A DNA stretch of 30,258 nucleotides from Treponema sp. (lineage in GTDB: Bacteria; Spirochaetota; Spirochaetia; Treponematales; Breznakiellaceae), in the NCBI GenBank assembly GCA_031275035.1, contig JAISPH010000045.1, positions 1-30,258 of the forward strand. The letters are read 5' to 3'. Position numbers and translations under genes: made by a program. Numbering within the stretch: position 1 is the stretch's first letter; each line of letters opens with the position of its first letter. The notes beneath the pieces are model-generated. The model was given only the letters and a program-made list of their open reading frames with translations. It was not told the DNA's origin and ran no database searches. Below, in pieces: positions 7,372 through 15,023 of the stretch.

Positions 7372-7408
7372 GGCTTCTAGTAGTATATCGGTTTAATCCG
7401 TTCCGGTA

Positions 7409-7438
7409 TTGACCAAAAGCGCCGGAAAAGCGTATAAT
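7409..7438 (+). promoter_or_regulatory. Promoter of the rpsF operon
   Basis: TTGACC (7409-7414) and a perfect TATAAT (7433-7438) are 18 bp apart. This is the best sigma-70 promoter in the window. Transcription would start near 7445, giving rpsF a leader of about 190 bases. Confidence 0.85.
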
Positions 7439-7452
7439 CATCGTGCCTCTTT

Positions 7453-7630
7453 GTCCGTTTTTAAGCGGACCGTCATCCTTTGGAAGTTTGCAGACCGCCC
7501 GGCAGGCGGAAAGGCGGGGTTTCCCCGAAAACGGCCGTTGGATGGAAACTATGTCCATAAAGAGGAGGAAGTTAATGAACCCCCTGGGGTGCAGGGTATT
7601 AAGTCCTCCTGATTATTTGTATAGGAGGAC
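7453..7630 (+). promoter_or_regulatory. Structured rpsF leader with alternative hairpins over the ribosome binding site
   Basis: Hairpin 1 is GTCCG/CGGAC (7453-7457, 7466-7470), inside a copy (7457-7486) of the dispersed intergenic element. Further small stems are CCGCC/GGCGG (7495-7509) and CGGGG/CCCCG (7515-7527). The key feature is at the 3' end. GTCCTCCT (7603-7610) pairs perfectly with AGGAGGAC (7623-7630), which is the rpsF ribosome binding site. The same segment can pair instead with AGGAGGA (7563-7569) plus TTAAT (7572-7576) further upstream. The two folds exclude each other, so one exposes and the other hides the site. Autoregulation by S6:S18 is known in other bacteria; whether this leader carries that motif I cannot tell. 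Confidence 0.6.
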
Positions 7631-7646
7631 ACATGCGTCTTTATGA
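7575..7646 (+). CDS. Candidate 23-codon leader peptide overlapping rpsF
   Basis: An ATG at 7575 follows AGAGGAGG (7561-7568) at 6-base spacing, stronger than the site of many genes here. The frame encodes 23 residues starting MNPLGCRVLSPP and ending RTHASL, and stops at 7646, 13 bases inside rpsF in another frame. Ribosomes reading it would melt both alternative hairpins and pass through the rpsF ribosome binding site, so translation of rpsF could depend on it. The peptide has no obvious attenuator-type run of one amino acid. No family is recognised. Confidence 0.45.
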   Translation: MNPLGCRVLSPPDYLYRRTHASL

Positions 7647-7914
7647 ACTGATGGTCATCTTCCCCCTGGAAGAGGATCAGCACCAGGCGGGCCGGGATCT
7701 GCTGTTGTCGGACCTCAAGGCAAACGGGGCGGAGATCGAGAAAACCGACGAAATCGGGGACCGGGATCTTGCCTATGAAGTAAAAAAAAGAAAGAGGGGG
7801 CGTTATGCTCTCTTTACCCTCAAACTTGATCCGGCGGCAATAACGGCTCTTGACCGGATTTTTAAGCTGAATGCCAATCTTCTTAAGTATCTCTTTGTCA
7901 GAATAGAAGGATAG
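7633..7914 (+). CDS. rpsF: 30S ribosomal protein bS6
   Basis: The 93-aa product is bS6, which binds 16S rRNA with bS18 at the platform of the 30S subunit. It begins MRLYELMVIFPLEED, the conserved first strand, and contains DRDLAYEVKKRKRGRYALF (residues about 43-61), the rRNA/S18-binding segment, then the final ARxFKLN-like helix and strand LLKYLFVRIEG. The length is normal, without the acidic C-tail some bacteria carry. TAGGAGGAC (7622-7630) is 2-3 bases from the ATG, close for a ribosome binding site, and is itself the target of the leader hairpin. First gene of rpsF-ssb-rpsR. Confidence 0.96.
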   Translation: MRLYELMVIFPLEEDQHQAGRDLLLSDLKANGAEIEKTDEIGDRDLAYEVKKRKRGRYALFTLKLDPAAITALDRIFKLNANLLKYLFVRIEG

Positions 7915-7917
7915 GAT

Positions 7918-8367
7918 ATGGCCGATTTAAATCATGTAGTGCTTATAGGCAGATTGACCAGGGATGCGGAGCTTAAATATACCGCCAACGGTCAGGCGGT
8001 TTGTAAGTTCTCCATTGCAGTTAACCGCCGCAAGAAGAGCGGGGACCAGTGGGTGGATGAGGCGAATTTTTTTGATATCGTCCTCTGGGGCCGTCAGGGG
8101 GAATCCCTTAACCAGTATTTGGTTAAGGGCAAACTGATAGGGGTGGACGGCGAACTTCGCCAGGACCGCTGGGAACAGGACGGCCAGAACCGTTCCAAGG
8201 TGGAGGTGGTGGCCAACAACATACAGCTTCTGGGGGGCGGCCCCGGCGGCGGCGGTTCATCCTACAGCGGCGGAGCTTCCGGCGGGACCCGGGAGAGTAC
8301 GGGCGGCGCCCAGAATCCGCCGCCTCAGGGCGGGGACGACGGTTTTACCGACGACATTCCCTTCTAA
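7918..8367 (+). CDS. ssb: Single-stranded DNA-binding protein
   Basis: SSB coats single-stranded DNA in replication and repair. The 149-aa product has the OB fold in residues 1-105 ([74 protein letters not shown]). A glycine-rich, low-complexity linker follows (about 108-140), and the C-terminal tip is DDIPF, the partner-recruiting tail. Length and layout are typical. It lies 3 bases after rpsF, between rpsF and rpsR as in most bacteria. Confidence 0.96.
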   Translation: MADLNHVVLIGRLTRDAELKYTANGQAVCKFSIAVNRRKKSGDQWVDEANFFDIVLWGRQGESLNQYLVKGKLIGVDGELRQDRWEQDGQNRSKVEVVANNIQLLGGGPGGGGSSYSGGASGGTRESTGGAQNPPPQGGDDGFTDDIPF

Positions 8368-8387
8368 TTTTTTTTACGGAGAAAAGT

Positions 8388-8711
8388 ATGTCAGATGAGA
8401 AATATACCGAAAATGAAAGGCCTCCCCGGCCGGACCGGGGCATGGATACCCAGATGGACGGCCGGGACGGAGATGACAGGGCGGGCCGGGGCAAGGGCAA
8501 GGTTTACTTCAAGAAGAAGGTCTGTAAATTCTGCACCCAGAAGCTGAAGTCCGACTATAAGGATGCGGATGTGCTCCGCCGTTTCATCACCGAACGGGGA
8601 AAGATACTGCCCCGGCGGATAACCGGCACCTGCGCAAAACACCAGCGGACGCTGGCTCTGGCCATTAAGCGGGCCAGGATCATCGCCCTGCTTCCCTTTG
8701 TGGCGGAATAG
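8388..8711 (+). CDS. rpsR: 30S ribosomal protein bS18, with N-terminal extension
   Basis: The core bS18 (residues about 37-107) contains [10 protein letters not shown], then [46 protein letters not shown], all diagnostic. It pairs with bS6 in the 30S platform. C46 and C49 plus Cys and His in GTCAKHQ form the zinc-ribbon-type pattern of some bS18 proteins. The first 36 residues are a charged, disordered extension rich in D, R, P and G ([20 protein letters not shown]) that most bS18 proteins lack. GGAG with about 6-base spacing supports the ATG at 8388. Third gene of the operon. Confidence 0.95.
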   Translation: MSDEKYTENERPPRPDRGMDTQMDGRDGDDRAGRGKGKVYFKKKVCKFCTQKLKSDYKDADVLRRFITERGKILPRRITGTCAKHQRTLALAIKRARIIALLPFVAE

Positions 8712-8725
8712 GCATAAACCGGTTC

Positions 8726-9787
8726 ATGTTTCCCCGGCGCGAGGGGTTTTCCCGGCGGCCGGCCCCTCTGCCGGCCCTGGCAGGGGCTCTGATCTGTCTT
8801 GTCCTAGTCAGGAGCGGTATTCTTGCGCCGCTGTTTCTGGTTCCCCTTGGGGTTTTAGCCTATAGCTGTCATCCGGGGACCGCCTGGATTTCGGCGGGTT
8901 TTGCCCTCTTGGGCAACGGCGTCTTTATTCTGGGGATGGGCCTTTTTGGGGGACAGGATTCCGGGTTTCCGGCAGTCTCTTCTCCGGGGGATCTGCCGGC
9001 GGTGTTTTTGAAGACCCTGCCGGATTGGCTCTACTTTACCGTGATGGTCCTGGGTTTTACCTGGATTACGGCGCCGCTGTTGCGGAAGGGCCGGGGGCTG
9101 GTTCCTGCGGTTTACCGCCTGACCACGGCCTCCATTGCGGGGGCCCTGGCGGCGGCTCCGGCCCTGCTGGCGGTAAAAAACGACGACGGCGTGTACCGGC
9201 TTATCCGGTCCCAGGCGGAGGCTGCGGTTTCACTCTATGCCTCTTCCCCGGATCCGGCGGCCCGTTCCCTTCTGGAGCAGATAAATCCGGAATGGATTCT
9301 GGAAACCCTGGGCTTTATCGCCCTCAGGGGAGGAGCGGCGGCTTCCTGTATGGCGCTGCTCTATTTTAGCCGCCAGGCGGCGCTGATTTTTACCTGGTTT
9401 ATCAGGAAAACCAGGCCGGGGGGCGGTATTGTCCGTTTCCACGCCGATTTCTGGCTGATCTGGGTTTTTTCCTGCTCCCTCTTGGGGGTCCTGGGGGGGA
9501 CGGCGTTGCGGATTCCCCTGCTGGAAATCGGGGCGTGGAACATCCTGGTCCTCTGTGGTATCCTCTACCTGGCTCAGGGAGCGGGGGTTCTGTTCTATCT
9601 TTTGGGCAGATTGGCGATGCCGCCTTTTCTGCGGTTTTTGATTCAATTTCTGATTATCCTGGTGCTGTTCAGCCCTAAGGTTAATGTGTTTGCCCTGGGC
9701 GTTCTGGCGCTTCTGGGTATCGCTGAAAATTGGGTGCCCTTCAGGGCGCTCCATTCAAACGGATCGTCCTCTACTCCGGGGACGTAG
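8726..9787 (+). CDS. Polytopic membrane protein, probably YybS/DUF2232 type
   Basis: The 353-aa product is very hydrophobic, with about eight predicted membrane segments (including residues 18-45, 52-72, 94-115, 130-148, 190-212, 240-258, 265-292 and 297-325). It begins with a short basic head (MFPRREGFSRRP). I infer the DUF2232/YybS family from three things: size, the C-terminal pattern (FLRFLIQFLIILVLFSPKVN, then LALLGIAENWVPFR) and the position between rpsR and rplI, where Bacillus carries yybS. In Bacillus gdpP follows yybS; here it is absent and rplI comes next. Function unknown. The ribosome binding site before the ATG is weak. Confidence 0.6.
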   Translation: MFPRREGFSRRPAPLPALAGALICLVLVRSGILAPLFLVPLGVLAYSCHPGTAWISAGFALLGNGVFILGMGLFGGQDSGFPAVSSPGDLPAVFLKTLPDWLYFTVMVLGFTWITAPLLRKGRGLVPAVYRLTTASIAGALAAAPALLAVKNDDGVYRLIRSQAEAAVSLYASSPDPAARSLLEQINPEWILETLGFIALRGGAAASCMALLYFSRQAALIFTWFIRKTRPGGGIVRFHADFWLIWVFSCSLLGVLGGTALRIPLLEIGAWNILVLCGILYLAQGAGVLFYLLGRLAMPPFLRFLIQFLIILVLFSPKVNVFALGVLALLGIAENWVPFRALHSNGSSSTPGT

Positions 9788-9827
9788 GCGCGGCCTCCGG
9801 GTTTGTCATCCGTTTAAAAATCTTAGC

Positions 9828-9853
9828 CATAAACGGCCCTCCGGCCGTTTATG
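9828..9853 (+). promoter_or_regulatory. Perfect 11-bp hairpin just before the rplI ribosome binding site
   Basis: CATAAACGGCC (9828-9838) pairs exactly with 9843-9853 around a CTCC loop. The AAGGAG of rplI starts one base later. There is no T-run, so it is unlikely to be a terminator. It could be an RNase III or processing site, or it could tune rplI translation. Confidence 0.7.
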
Positions 9854-9866
9854 AAGGAGCTTGTGT

Positions 9867-10487
9867 ATGAAGGTTATTCTCAATAAAGATCTTAATCCTC
9901 TGGGAGAAGAGGGGGATGTAAAGGACGTAGCCAGGGGCTACGCCAGGAATTATTTGTTTCCCCGGGGCATAGCCCTTCCCTATACGGAGCGGACCGTAAA
10001 ACTCTTTGAGGCCCGCCGGGAAGAAATTGAAGTCCGCAAGGCGGCGAAGCGGCAGGATGCCTCCGGGCTCAAGGAAAAACTGGAGGCCCTGGAGTTAAAC
10101 GTGATCATGCCCGCCGGAGCCAACGGAAAACTCTACGGCGCAGTAACCAGCCAGACTGTGGCGGAGGAACTTGCCAAGGCCGGATTTCAGATTGAGCGGA
10201 AACGGATTGAACTGCCCGGCAACAGCTTCAAAAGCGTGGGCAAGTATAAGGTAACGGTAAAACTCTACGAAAATGCCGCCGCGGAACTGGCCGTTACCGT
10301 TCAGGCCCAGGCGATAAAGGCCGAAGAGAAGACTTCGCCGGCCCGGAAGGAGCGGCGTCCCCGGGATGTCCCGCCCGCCGGAGTGGCCGTACCCGCAGCG
10401 GCGCCGCCCGCTGAAGCCGTTGCCGAAACCTCCGCCGGGGAAAATGTTAAAGAAACTGTCTCAGCCGAAGCCGTTGCGGCGGAATAA
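9867..10487 (+). CDS. rplI: 50S ribosomal protein bL9, with long C-terminal tail
   Basis: bL9 binds 23S rRNA at the base of the L1 stalk and helps keep reading frame. Residues 1-150 are a standard bL9: MKVILNKDLNPLGEEGDVKDVARGYARNYLFPRGIA (N-domain), a long connecting helix (about 41-75) and the C-domain with NGKLYGAVTSQTVAEEL. After residue 150 an extra tail of about 55 residues is rich in A, P, E and V and looks disordered. The ATG at 9867 is chosen because AAGGAG (9854-9859) lies 7 bases upstream; a TTG two codons earlier is less likely. The gene follows the membrane protein after a hairpin and precedes dnaB by 8 bases. Confidence 0.95.
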   Translation: MKVILNKDLNPLGEEGDVKDVARGYARNYLFPRGIALPYTERTVKLFEARREEIEVRKAAKRQDASGLKEKLEALELNVIMPAGANGKLYGAVTSQTVAEELAKAGFQIERKRIELPGNSFKSVGKYKVTVKLYENAAAELAVTVQAQAIKAEEKTSPARKERRPRDVPPAGVAVPAAAPPAEAVAETSAGENVKETVSAEAVAAE

Positions 10488-10495
10488 TCCCTTCC

Positions 10496-11830
10496 ATGGC
10501 ATCCGCCCTGAAGGATAAAGTACCTCCTCATAACGACGAAGCCGAGCAGGCGGTACTGGGGGCCATGCTTTTGGACAACAGCGCCATAGATACGGTGCTG
10601 CCCCATATCAAGGCCGGTGATTTTTATTCCGGCGCAAACCGCCGTATCTTTGAGGCCCTCCTCAGTCTGAACCAGAGCCGCCGCGAGGCGGATTACCGGA
10701 CCGTCATCGCCGAGCTCCGCCTGGCGGGGGAGCTTGACGGGGCCGGGGGGCCCGCCTATGTGGCGTCCCTGCCCGATGTGGTTCCTTCCAGCGCCAATAT
10801 TGAATATTATGCCGGCATTGTCCGGGACTGTTCCCTCCGGCGGGCCCTCTTAAAGGTATCCGCGGAGATCAGCGCCAAATGTTTCGACGAATCCCTGGAG
10901 TCCCGGATTGTCCTTGAAGAGATCCAGCAGCGGATCTTTGAACTGAGCGAGGGCAGGCAGACGGCAAGCTATAAAAAAGCCGGAGAGTGGATCAATCCGG
11001 CCATCGAATCTATCGATAAATTCTACCGTTCCACCGAGCGGTATACCGGCCTTCCCTCGGGCTTTGATGTTCTGGATGCGCTGACCTCGGGCTTCCAGGC
11101 GTCGGAATTCATCATCATCGGCGCCCGGCCCTCGGTGGGCAAGACGGCCCTGGCCCTTTCCATAGCGGCCAATATGTCCATTCATAACAAAAAACCTATC
11201 GGCTTTTTTACCCTGGAAATGTCGGGGCTGTCCCTGATTCTGCGGATGATATCCAGCGAATCCGGGGTGGAATCGGAAAAGATCCGTACTAAACTTTTGA
11301 AGCCCAGCGATTTTCAGAGCATTATGGATGCGGCGGGGCGGATCTACGATGCGCCTTTTTACATTGTGGATATGCCCGGCATGACCCTGATGGACCTCCG
11401 TACCCAGGCCCGGCGGCTCCGTGCCCAGGAAAAGGTGGAGATCATTTTTATAGATTACCTGGGTCTCATTGTTTCCGAAAACAGCCGGCTTCCCCGGTAT
11501 GAGCAGTTTGCCGAAATTTCCCGGTCCCTCAAGAGCCTTGCCCGGGAGCTGGCCGTTCCCGTGGTGGCTCTCTCGCAGCTCCGCCGGGATGCGGAGGGAA
11601 AACAGCCCACCCTGGCGGATATCCGGGAATCGGGTTCCATTGAACAGGATGCGGATGTCATCCTCTTTCTTCACCGGGACCGGGAATCGGACAAAAAGGC
11701 CGGCGGTACGGATCGGGGGAACGATGTCAAAACGGAGCTTATCGTAGCCAAGCAGCGGAACGGTCCCGTGGGAATTGTAGACATTGCCTTTATACCGAGC
11801 TTCGCCAAATTTGCAAACCTCTCCAGATAG
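10496..11830 (+). CDS. dnaB: Replicative DNA helicase DnaB
   Basis: DnaB is the hexameric helicase that unwinds DNA at the replication fork. The 444-aa product has the N-terminal helical domain (PHNDEAEQAVLGAMLLD, residues 11-28, to about 110), a linker, and the RecA-like motor: Walker A GARPSVGKT (209-217), Walker B IIFIDYLGLI (317-326) and the arginine-finger region LSQLRRDAEGKQPTLADIRESGSIEQDAD followed by LFLHRD. No intein or insertion is seen and the length is normal. It follows rplI directly with no strong ribosome binding site, consistent with operon coupling. The rplI-dnaB pair is widely conserved. Confidence 0.96.
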   Translation: MASALKDKVPPHNDEAEQAVLGAMLLDNSAIDTVLPHIKAGDFYSGANRRIFEALLSLNQSRREADYRTVIAELRLAGELDGAGGPAYVASLPDVVPSSANIEYYAGIVRDCSLRRALLKVSAEISAKCFDESLESRIVLEEIQQRIFELSEGRQTASYKKAGEWINPAIESIDKFYRSTERYTGLPSGFDVLDALTSGFQASEFIIIGARPSVGKTALALSIAANMSIHNKKPIGFFTLEMSGLSLILRMISSESGVESEKIRTKLLKPSDFQSIMDAAGRIYDAPFYIVDMPGMTLMDLRTQARRLRAQEKVEIIFIDYLGLIVSENSRLPRYEQFAEISRSLKSLARELAVPVVALSQLRRDAEGKQPTLADIRESGSIEQDADVILFLHRDRESDKKAGGTDRGNDVKTELIVAKQRNGPVGIVDIAFIPSFAKFANLSR

Positions 11831-12021
11831 ATCCTGCCGGGAATTTGCTGCGCCTGCCCGCGGCGGGTTCCAAAGGATTTGCAATTCCCCCTGTTTTGTT
11901 ATAGGGTTTTTAGAAACAGGGAAGTTCCGGGAACCCGGCGGTGGTTTGGGGCCTCTCCTGGCGGGGAACTTCTGAAAGGAAGCTCTGGAAACCCAATCGG
12001 GGTTTCCAGAGCTTCCCTGGA
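11831..12021. repeat. Hairpin-rich gap after dnaB, including a 17-bp perfect stem
   Basis: 11978-11994 pairs exactly with 12000-12016 (17 bp, loop AATCG; arm starts GGAAGCTCTGG). Upstream, CCCTGTTT pairs with AAACAGGG (about 11890-11922), and GAAGTTCC (about 11921-11928) with GGAACTTC (about 11965-11972). No stem is followed by a T-run. No gene is visible; with the next feature this fills the 268-base gap between dnaB and the ComFB gene. Confidence 0.7.
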
Positions 12022-12054
12022 GTTATTTGGAAACCTCAGTTTCCGGACAATTCC
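12022..12054 (+). repeat. Dispersed intergenic element, copy C (3' part)
   Basis: GTTATTTGGAA (12022-12032) leads into a 6-bp hairpin (12029-12044) with C-CTCA-G at its tip, then GGACAATTCC. The stretch 12022-12050 matches 20833-20858 closely, with few differences. A second small hairpin, TTCCAA/TTGGAA, follows at 12051-12066. The element ends about 30 bases before the ribosome binding site of the ComFB-like gene. Confidence 0.65.
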
Positions 12055-12098
12055 AATGTTTTGGAAATTTCCGCAGGTAAAAACGGAGGGAGGGCAGT

Positions 12099-12395
12099 AT
12101 GGCTTTTACCGACGAGTATGATTTTGATCTTCTGGTTAACGAGGCGGAAAAAAAGATCATCGCCGAGCTGGAACAGCAGCTTAACGCCTACAAAGGGGAT
12201 ATCTGCCGCTGCAGCGAATGTGTCATCGACATGGCGGCTATGGCCCTAAATGCGGTCAGGCCCCTGTACCGGGCATCCCTTCTGGGGGGTCTCTATGCCG
12301 CCCAGGCCATAAACGAAGAGTCCTATACCAGGAGCGTCCAGGATGCGGTGGCCCGTTCCATAGAAAAGGTACGGAAGAACCCGGCCCACGATTAG
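12099..12395 (+). CDS. ComFB-like protein (possible cyclic-di-GMP receptor)
   Basis: The 98-aa product resembles the ComFB family: a helical start (DFDLLVNEAEKKIIAELEQQL), the cysteine motif CRCSEC (residues about 36-41), then VIDMAAMALNAVRPLYRAS, matching the CxxC-xxDVxALALNxLPPxY pattern of the family. ComFB is encoded in the Bacillus comF operon, and some cyanobacterial homologues bind cyclic di-GMP; ligand binding here is inference from the family. GGAGGGAGGG just before the ATG gives a very strong ribosome binding site. It lies 268 bases after dnaB behind a hairpin-rich gap, so it may have its own control. Confidence 0.8.
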   Translation: MAFTDEYDFDLLVNEAEKKIIAELEQQLNAYKGDICRCSECVIDMAAMALNAVRPLYRASLLGGLYAAQAINEESYTRSVQDAVARSIEKVRKNPAHD

Positions 12396-12396
12396 A

Positions 12397-12438
12397 AAGA
12401 CGCTGAAAAATCCCGGCTGGGTTTTCCGGCGTCTTCTT
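12397..12438 (+). terminator. Hairpin terminator between convergent genes
   Basis: AAGACGC (12397-12403) pairs with GCGTCTT (12429-12435), and AAAA with TTTT further in. It starts 2 bases after the ComFB-gene stop and is followed by CTT. It may also serve the convergent gene ending at 12469. The T-run is short. Confidence 0.5.
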
Positions 12439-12468
12439 AGGCATGTTTTCCGGTCAAGAACAGGCAAA

Positions 12469-14379
12469 TCATTCCGCAATGTTTCCCCTGATGGTTTTTT
12501 CTCCGGTTTCAAGGAGCCATTCATTTCCGTGGATTTTGAAACGGGCGGCGGCTTTTCCCGAAGGATCATGCCAGTTCAGGATGCCGTCGCCGTCCAGAAC
12601 AATAACGGCGCCGTCCCCTTCGATGAGTTGTACGGGAAGGCCCGGAGTCCGCTGGAAAGGAATGAATCCCCGTTGTCCGTAGAAGACCGCCTCCTCTCCT
12701 CCCAGGGAAGCCGCGGGAACCCCCCGGACTTCGGCGATACCGCAGTTGGGGTCCTCCCCCGGATACTCCGCCAGGGGCCTAAGCTCCCCGGAGGGATCGA
12801 TCTTGACAAGGGAGCTTACCTTATCCGTCTCTCCCGTTATGGTTACCCCGTAGAGGGCGCCGCTTCCGCTCCGGTACACCCTGGTTCCAAGGCCGGGGGA
12901 GGGGAGGGAGACGGTTTCCCCCGTGGCGGTATTAATCTTAAGGAAGGGGGCGTTCCCCGTACTCTTCCCCAGGATAAGGGTTTGGCCGTCGGCAAAGGCC
13001 GCATCCAGAGAGCCCGATGAAACGGAAGAAAAGAGCAGCTCCCCCGAGTCCAGGGAGGCCACTTTGATATTGCCCCCCGAATCGAGAAACAAACCCCGGT
13101 CCCCCAGGATCGAAACGACGCGGAGGGGATTCCTGCCATATATCTTGCCCAGCGGCTTTTCTTCTCCCCCCGGACCGGCTGCGCTTCTTACCACCGGAGG
13201 ATTGCGGGTATTATTGGACTGCCAGAGCACAAAGACGCCGCTTTCCGGGGACGCGCTGATACGGTTATAGGGCTCCGCCTTTTCCAGAGTCAGGATCGTC
13301 CCCTCCCGAAGTTCCCGGTAATCCAGGGGAATCGATCCAAGACCGGATCCCTCGCAGAGAAAGACCAGGCTGTTTCCGGCGGCGGCCGCTTCTCCTATGC
13401 TCCGCCGCTTCAGCGCCGCCAGGGGAACCGTCTCTTCCTGTTCCAGGGTTACGAGGGTTCCGTCGGAACAGCCCAGGACCGTCCGGTACTCCGCGCTGAC
13501 CGCGGCGACCGCCGGAACGGAAAGATTCAGGCGGTCTTTGATTTCCAGCTTTCCCGCAAAATCCAGGGTAAGCCGGTACAGGACAGGATTGTTCCCGGCG
13601 CCAAGACACCAGAATTCGGAAAGATCCCCCGGGGGAAGAAACAGCTTTCCCCGGCGTATGCTCCGTTCCCTGGCGATGACGGTTCCCGATACCGCGTTCA
13701 GTACCAGGATGCCCTGGGAGTCAATTCCCGCAAGGAAACGGTTGCTGCCGAAGAGAGTGGGGCTCCCCAAATTTGCGGGCACCCTGAAGCGGCGGATCTC
13801 CTCCCCCGTTTCCAGTTCCCAGTAGGAGAGAACCCCCGAAGCCGTATAGGCGATCATCGAACGTTCCGAGACGCCCGTGGCGGCAAAGACCGCCGCCCCC
13901 GAAAGCTGCGCCGGGGACTCCAGGGTTTCTCCTGTTTCAGGGTGGATAAAGAGGACCGAAGCGGTCCCGGTATTCCGTCCGGTCATGATAAAGCTGCCGG
14001 AGGCGGAGTAAGCGATATAACTCACGGGATCTCTGGAACTGACGGCGAAAAACCGTTCTTTCTTCTCGTAATCCCAGGCCGAGATCCGGTATATCCCAAG
14101 GCCGTCGCTTTCGATTATGGCGATCTGAGCTTTGCCGGGCCTCTTGGCCATGCCGGTGATGGGGTAGGGGCTCAACTGGTAACGGTCTATGGCGGCCCGG
14201 TCCGCGGGGCTCCAGACGCCGAGGAAACCGTCCGCCCCGGCGCTGAGGATACGGCCCTGGTCGTCAGAGACAAGGGCGTTTACTGCGCCCCGGTGCGCTC
14301 CGGCGCTTTGGGCCGGCAGCGTTTTCCCCGCCGCCAGAAACAACGCCGCCGTGAGACCGGCAAATACGGTAAGTTTCAT
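12469..14379 (-). CDS. Exported beta-propeller (WD40-like) protein
   Basis: The 636-aa product has a signal peptide (MKLTVFAGLTAALFLAAGKTLPAQ, cleavage about residue 24) and no lipobox. The first mature repeat is WD40-like (AHRGAVNALVSDDQGRILSAGADGFLGVWSPADRAAIDRY). About a dozen four-stranded blade-like repeats follow (for example SMIAYTASGVLSYWELETGEEIRRF, NIKVASLDSGELLFSS), enough for two propellers. It probably lies in the periplasm as a binding scaffold; I see no catalytic motif. Its ATG directly abuts the TAA of the CpXC gene, and it is the last gene of the rpsB-to-rseP operon. Family function unknown. Confidence 0.8.
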   Translation of the reverse strand: MKLTVFAGLTAALFLAAGKTLPAQSAGAHRGAVNALVSDDQGRILSAGADGFLGVWSPADRAAIDRYQLSPYPITGMAKRPGKAQIAIIESDGLGIYRISAWDYEKKERFFAVSSRDPVSYIAYSASGSFIMTGRNTGTASVLFIHPETGETLESPAQLSGAAVFAATGVSERSMIAYTASGVLSYWELETGEEIRRFRVPANLGSPTLFGSNRFLAGIDSQGILVLNAVSGTVIARERSIRRGKLFLPPGDLSEFWCLGAGNNPVLYRLTLDFAGKLEIKDRLNLSVPAVAAVSAEYRTVLGCSDGTLVTLEQEETVPLAALKRRSIGEAAAAGNSLVFLCEGSGLGSIPLDYRELREGTILTLEKAEPYNRISASPESGVFVLWQSNNTRNPPVVRSAAGPGGEEKPLGKIYGRNPLRVVSILGDRGLFLDSGGNIKVASLDSGELLFSSVSSGSLDAAFADGQTLILGKSTGNAPFLKINTATGETVSLPSPGLGTRVYRSGSGALYGVTITGETDKVSSLVKIDPSGELRPLAEYPGEDPNCGIAEVRGVPAASLGGEEAVFYGQRGFIPFQRTPGLPVQLIEGDGAVIVLDGDGILNWHDPSGKAAARFKIHGNEWLLETGEKTIRGNIAE

Positions 14380-14991
14380 TTAATGTCCGTCGAAACGCCT
14401 CATGTTCTGTACCGAAAGATAAGAACCTGACCGCAGGGCCTTGAAGAGTTCCTCCTTGGGATTCTTCTTATAATCCTGGGCTGTTTTTTCATAGACTGCC
14501 ATAGGCACCCTGGTTACCGCGATCTCGTCCTCGTTAAACCCGTGGAGATGGAGTTCAAGAAAACCGGAGCTTTGATGCTGGTACCAGATATTGATCTCCT
14601 TATCGGGATAGCTTTCCTCCGCCTTGAGGAGCAGGTAATACTTAATGGCCTCAATTACCAGCGGGTCCAGGCCGTCCCGGAAAACGGCGATACGATCCGC
14701 CATTTCGGGATAGCCGATAACGGTTTCGGCCTTTCCCTGCCCATCTTTTTTCCGGTAGAATTCTCCCCGGTCCAGTTCAGGAACCGCCTCAAGGCGTATG
14801 CCCCTGCTGGGCCATACCACGGTGATGGGGAATTCGGGCTTATGCTTTTTGCCGCAGCTTGTGCAGATGAAATTCATAAAGGAGCCGTCCATGATTTCGC
14901 CGAGGTATTCGGGCCGGGCGTCCAGATCGATCTCTTCCGGGTATTCTACGGTGAAGGTATTATCGCAAAAACAGGGAATTTTTTGTTTCAA
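14380..14991 (-). CDS. CpXC domain protein
   Basis: The 203-aa product opens with a zinc-knuckle-like pair: PCFC (Cys7, Cys9) and CTSC (Cys43, Cys46), with CGKKHKPEFPI after it. This is the layout of the CpXC domain, found in uncharacterised bacterial proteins. The rest is mixed alpha/beta without membrane segments. The start is TTG at 14991: GGAG (15001-14998) lies six bases upstream, and the CpXC motif begins within seven residues. It lies 32 bases after rseP and abuts the propeller gene, so it belongs to the same operon. Metal binding is inferred from the cysteines; function unknown. Confidence 0.8.
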   Translation of the reverse strand: MKQKIPCFCDNTFTVEYPEEIDLDARPEYLGEIMDGSFMNFICTSCGKKHKPEFPITVVWPSRGIRLEAVPELDRGEFYRKKDGQGKAETVIGYPEMADRIAVFRDGLDPLVIEAIKYYLLLKAEESYPDKEINIWYQHQSSGFLELHLHGFNEDEIAVTRVPMAVYEKTAQDYKKNPKEELFKALRSGSYLSVQNMRRFDGH

Positions 14992-15023
14992 GATAGACTC
15001 CTTTAGCCGCAGGAACCGGCCCG

